From: Croceibacterium segetis
Lineage (GTDB): Bacteria; Pseudomonadota; Alphaproteobacteria; Sphingomonadales; Sphingomonadaceae
Reading direction: 5' to 3'
DNA length: 64,000 nucleotides
Assembly (NCBI RefSeq): GCF_011320115.1
Contig: NZ_JAANOZ010000015.1
Span: forward strand, 1-64,000
Positions 62,701 to 64,000 of the stretch are shown here, piece by piece; position 1 is the stretch's first letter; every line of letters begins with the position of its first letter. A program made the position numbers and the translations under genes. The notes beneath the pieces were generated by a model. It was not told where the DNA came from. It saw only the letters and a list, made by a program, of their open reading frames with translations, and did not search any database.

Positions 62701-62946
62701 GACGACGCCGCTCGAATCGCGCTTGATGTCCATCGAGCGCTCGAGGCTGGCGCGGAAGCCGGTGACCACGATGGCGTTTTCAGCATCGGCTGCCTGGGCG
62801 TCGGCCGCAGGAGCAGCGTCTTGTGCCATGGCCGGCTGCGCGAAAACCGCGCTTGCAAGAACCGATGCGCTTGCCGCCAAGGTGGCTCGAAGCAGTCGCC
62901 TTCCAGCGCCGCTGTCAGATACAGTCCGGGTTCCCAGATCGCGCAT
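59791..62946 (-). CDS. TonB-dependent receptor for hemicellulose oligosaccharides
   Basis: Outer-membrane TonB-dependent transporter (about 1051 aa) of the large sphingomonad/Caulobacter carbohydrate type. Signal peptide to about residue 41 (AMAQDAAP), TonB-box-like IVVTGFRASLE at about 59-69, plug domain with FPDTNLAESLQRVPGVSIDR and VTVRGFGPQFNLVTVNGRQI, then a 22-strand barrel ending in aromatic RFKF. ATG 62946 is preferred since GGGGAGG lies six bases before it; ATG 62952 is alternative. Two operators just upstream and a third further up identical in type to those of the xylan locus make uptake of xylo- or manno-oligosaccharides the likely role. Ligand choice is inferred. Confidence 0.93.
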   Translation of the reverse strand: MRDLGTRTVSDSGAGRRLLRATLAASASVLASAVFAQPAMAQDAAPAADAQAADAENAIVVTGFRASLERSMDIKRDSSGVVDAVSAEDIGKFPDTNLAESLQRVPGVSIDRVNGEGSQVTVRGFGPQFNLVTVNGRQIASSFVNSPGGDQSVDFSRATSRSFDFDNLASEGVSRLEVYKTGRAGVPSGGIGATINIVTQRPLDVAGDGLRGSLGARALYDTSNPKFHVDPDLSGVITWTDVDNTFGVSLFGAYQKRNSAAASATSNDWNIAPYSSFPGRGPSTVVTGAPSDPSTLVAVPNDSRYHYSQSERERINGSATVEFRPSDTLTFTADALFAQNRINEARTDQTNWFNRPFDHITFDTSDAVPTAIYIDEGSGYGTKDIGFEQQYRATKTRLESYGLNAAWEVASNLTLTLDGNHSVSNSTPDAKNGASSTLVSFGAPVVDAHSVDYSGPVPHQMWTLNDSGLGTDGIRGTADDRGNNNGVLDIGDLGTQVQRTNASSQRHRLDQLSANLGWDFGGGTRFDVGTSYIDSRMTSARVQTQQTLGDWGINNVGDVKAVAGDLIHQFCLGCQFDHYSVTDADIAFRGNAVDLYNAFRPYYEQRGNPVNISGNDFDRVGEKIWAAYAQLTWKGTLMDVPASFVAGVRYENTKVNAYSIVAQPDRIEWDSDNDFTRVIGSNTAEITRTGEYNNLLPSFDFRIEPADNVVARVSYSKTLARADYGNLFASQSAGAPNRPTYLGGVTGGTQGNPNLKPLVSDNFDISLEWYFAPTSYISGGFFYKKVKNFVGIGQVDQELFGLRDPTSGAPGTRSGAAVTQINAIGAVMSDVSLFTMTALIDAHNGDVAAARTEFQAHLGPNGQLDQAFVDTVLAARDVIANDTDPLFQFQVSTPINNREGNIHGFELQGQYFFGNTGFGVSGSFTKVYGDVNVDILSNPTDNVFALQGLADSANITGIYENGGLSFRVAYNWRDKFLSGLNRGGGRSPVFMAPFGTLDAHISYDVTENISVSLEAINILGEPIRSYGRDPNQLWFAQELHPQVFAGARFKF

Positions 62947-63034
62947 ATTCATCCTCCCCACCAGCGACGTTTTCGTCGCTTGTTGTCATTGCTCTCGACC
63001 TCGAGCCGGTCGCTCGTTCCGGCCCGGCTCGTTA

Positions 63035-63048
63035 TGGTAGCGCTACCA
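63035..63048. promoter_or_regulatory. XylR-type operator, site F (perfect palindrome)
   Basis: TGGTAGCGCTACCA, the only fully symmetric copy in the window. It lies 89 bases upstream of the receptor start codon. Confidence 0.88.
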
Positions 63049-63054
63049 TTTTTG

Positions 63055-63068
63055 AGGTAGCGCTAACA
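63055..63068. promoter_or_regulatory. XylR-type operator, site G
   Basis: AGGTAGCGCTAACA, centred exactly 20 bases from site F, about two helical turns, so two repressor dimers could sit on the same face of the DNA. A degenerate half copy (TGGCTACCA, 63078-63086) follows. Confidence 0.75.
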
Positions 63069-63082
63069 TCGGCGCAATGGCT

Positions 63083-63105
63083 ACCATAGAATGAAAGCCT
63101 GTCAA
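63083..63105 (-). promoter_or_regulatory. Candidate promoter of the TonB-dependent receptor
   Basis: On the minus strand TTGACA (63105-63100) is followed after 11 bases by TATGGT (63088-63083), in a locally AT-rich patch (63091-63125). Sites G and F lie directly downstream, so a bound repressor would block early transcription. Confidence 0.35.
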
Positions 63106-63163
63106 TATGTAATTTAATTGCAAAAAATCGCTCCGATTGGACCACTTGGGCATCCATTGGGCG

Positions 63164-63177
63164 CGGTAGCGTTACCA
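63164..63177. promoter_or_regulatory. XylR-type operator, site H (weaker)
   Basis: CGGTAGCGTTACCA, differing at the first base and at one central base. It is centred 129 bases from site F and 109 from site G, upstream of the candidate promoter, suitable for looping if the repressor is tetrameric. Confidence 0.55.
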
Positions 63178-63587
63178 ACTCTGCCAAAGCCGGTGGCTGC
63201 CGGTGATTCGCGACCGCGCCGCGCGGTCAGGATCGTTCGCCTCCAACGTCCCGCGCGAGGGCCGCAGTCGGGCCGAGCAACCACCGCAGCGGACCCCCGG
63301 TGAACAGGTCGCCAAGCTCGGCCGGTCGACCCGGCCCACGCGCCCTTGGCGGCGCCGTCAGTCTAATCGCAACTCGACTCCGATCGGCGGAGCTGTGTCT
63401 TGCTGGCGCGAAGCTCAGACCATGAGGCTCTGCCTTCGAGCCCGCTCCGGTGCCGGATGACCGGCAGAAGGCTGCGAGGTGACGAGCGCCGAGCGCTCCG
63501 TAATCTTACCAATTCTATTGTCCCCCATGCGCGCCTTCATTGCACGGGCAGCTTCACTGCGAGTCCAGCTGCTTCACAATGATTTCC
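63178..63587. other. Intergenic stretch without convincing gene
   Basis: About 410 bases. The short frames here lack codon bias, ribosome sites and family features. A low-GC patch TAATCTTACCAATTCTATTG (63501-63520) could contain a promoter for the small ORF at 63601. No repeat or RNA gene was recognised. Confidence 0.4.
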
Positions 63588-63600
63588 AAGGAGACACCCG

Positions 63601-63765
63601 ATGAGCGAGCAGACATCTCTCCCTGCCGGGACCGGCTCCGATCGGGGAGTGCCCGCCGTCTTCGCCCGCCTGCACGACCAGATCGACAGGCCGTTTGACG
63701 ACAAGCTGAAGTTGAAGAAGGCCGCGAAGGCCGCAAACCGCGTCAAGAAAATCGCGATCGGCTGA
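63601..63765 (+). CDS. Small lysine-rich protein, 54 aa, unknown
   Basis: Short gene with a good ribosome site (AAGGAG 63588-63593, seven bases before ATG). The product has a neutral start (MSEQTSLPAGTGSDRG), a middle VFARLHDQIDRPFDD and a strongly basic, amphipathic C-terminus (KLKLKKAAKAANRVKK, then IAIG). No cysteine, no signal peptide. I do not recognise the family. Size, leader-plus-basic-tail layout and a following short ORF would suit a peptide precursor or a small regulatory/antimicrobial peptide, but nothing inside the window proves it. Confidence 0.6.
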   Translation: MSEQTSLPAGTGSDRGVPAVFARLHDQIDRPFDDKLKLKKAAKAANRVKKIAIG

Positions 63766-63782
63766 TTGCTGCTCCGAGCGGA

Positions 63783-63811
63783 GGCGGCGGCGAAGTTGCG
63801 TCGTCGCCGCC
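63783..63811 (+). terminator. Hairpin between two small ORFs
   Basis: 11-base GC-rich stem (63783-63793 with 63801-63811, one G.U pair) and a seven-base loop, starting 18 bases after the 54-residue ORF. No T-run follows, so it may attenuate rather than stop transcription into the next ORF. Confidence 0.4.
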
Positions 63812-63826
63812 GTCATCGGTCCCTCT

Positions 63827-64000
63827 ATGCTTAGGAAACCCGTCGTGGTCACCGTCCCCAGGACCAAACCAAATCGGATCGATCCACAGGTGCCCCCTGG
63901 CATCGTGCCGCCAAAGCACGAGCCGTTCGTGTCCCCTCCTCCGGAATCCGAACCTCCACTCCCGGACATCGACGAGCCCGACCGCTGCCCGCCGGAGACG
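63827..64000 (+). CDS. Proline-rich small ORF, cut by the window end
   Basis: Open frame of 58 codons from ATG 63827 to the window edge, without stop. Eighteen of 58 residues are proline, with PPG, PPK, PPP and PPL clusters, and acidic residues towards the end (DIDEPDRCPPET). No ribosome site is evident. It could be a proline-rich linker protein, a peptide precursor or a non-coding frame. Everything after residue 58 is unseen. Confidence 0.4.
   Translation, partial: MLRKPVVVTVPRTKPNRIDPQVPPGIVPPKHEPFVSPPPESEPPLPDIDEPDRCPPET

Noticed and set aside
59827-63060. Plus-strand frame of 1077 codons opposite the TonB-dependent receptor
   Set aside because: It mirrors the receptor exactly, has biased composition and no recognisable domain.
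63118-63582. Short plus-strand frames upstream of the small ORF
   Set aside because: No ribosome sites, no conserved features, and they overlap the receptor regulatory region and each other.
1-64000. Insertion sequences, CRISPR arrays, tRNA genes or attachment sites
   Set aside because: No transposase or integrase gene, regularly spaced repeat, tRNA-like cloverleaf or long direct repeat was recognised by reading; a computed repeat and tRNA scan would be needed to exclude them fully.

Overview
The window comes from a high-GC Gram-negative alphaproteobacterium, most likely a sphingomonad (Sphingomonas/Novosphingobium-like) or a close relative in Caulobacterales. The grounds are a Caulobacter-type oxidative (Weimberg) xylose pathway, a Novosphingobium-type mannonate dehydratase, a TonB-dependent receptor/SapC/cupin/tryptophan-halogenase-like cassette typical of sphingomonads, and frequent GTG/TTG starts with 4-base stop/start overlaps. 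No rRNA, tRNA, CRISPR array or transposase was seen.

Positions 1-41700 are a very large hemicellulose utilisation locus. It contains secreted or periplasmic enzymes for glucuronoxylan (GH10, GH67, GH43, two GH3, a CE20-like esterase), galactoglucomannan and beta-glucan (GH5_7-like mannanase, GH27, GH5, an ExoP-like GH3, a carboxylesterase) and alpha-xylosides (GH31 with PA14), plus two MFS transporters. The catabolic genes complete the job: xylose goes through xylB, xylC, xylD, xylX and xylA to 2-oxoglutarate, and (methyl)glucuronate goes through uxaC, uxuB, manD and kdgK to KDPG. The locus is built as divergent transcription units. Five divergent promoters (about 7400, 21715, 30875, 35068, 40028) and the promoter of the TonB-dependent receptor (about 63040) carry copies of a palindrome TGGTAGCGCTACCA. 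This is the XylR-type LacI-family operator, and a LacI-family regulator is encoded at 9579. The window therefore shows most of one regulon, with the outer-membrane receptor about 22 kb away from the enzymes. Two unrelated genes (RMD1-like, fatty-acid desaturase) sit inside the locus.

Positions 41700-54450 are accessory. A 5'-truncated fimbrial usher fragment is followed by an intact CsuE-like pilin. Next come a GT4 glycosyltransferase with an HprK-like P-loop kinase, and divergently from them a tightly overlapping eight-gene operon (45158-54111): three B12-binding-type radical SAM proteins, three methyltransferases, an amidohydrolase and an outer-membrane barrel. I cannot assign a known pathway to this operon and regard it as the best candidate for an undescribed biosynthetic system. 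A cupredoxin and an ABC exporter converge on it.

Positions 54450-62950 (minus strand) hold the ABC exporter, a flavin-dependent halogenase-like protein, a JmjC/cupin_8 protein, SapC, a clear intrinsic terminator and the TonB-dependent receptor. The right end holds three operators, about 400 bases without a convincing gene, a 54-residue lysine-rich small ORF and the start of a proline-rich ORF cut by the window edge.
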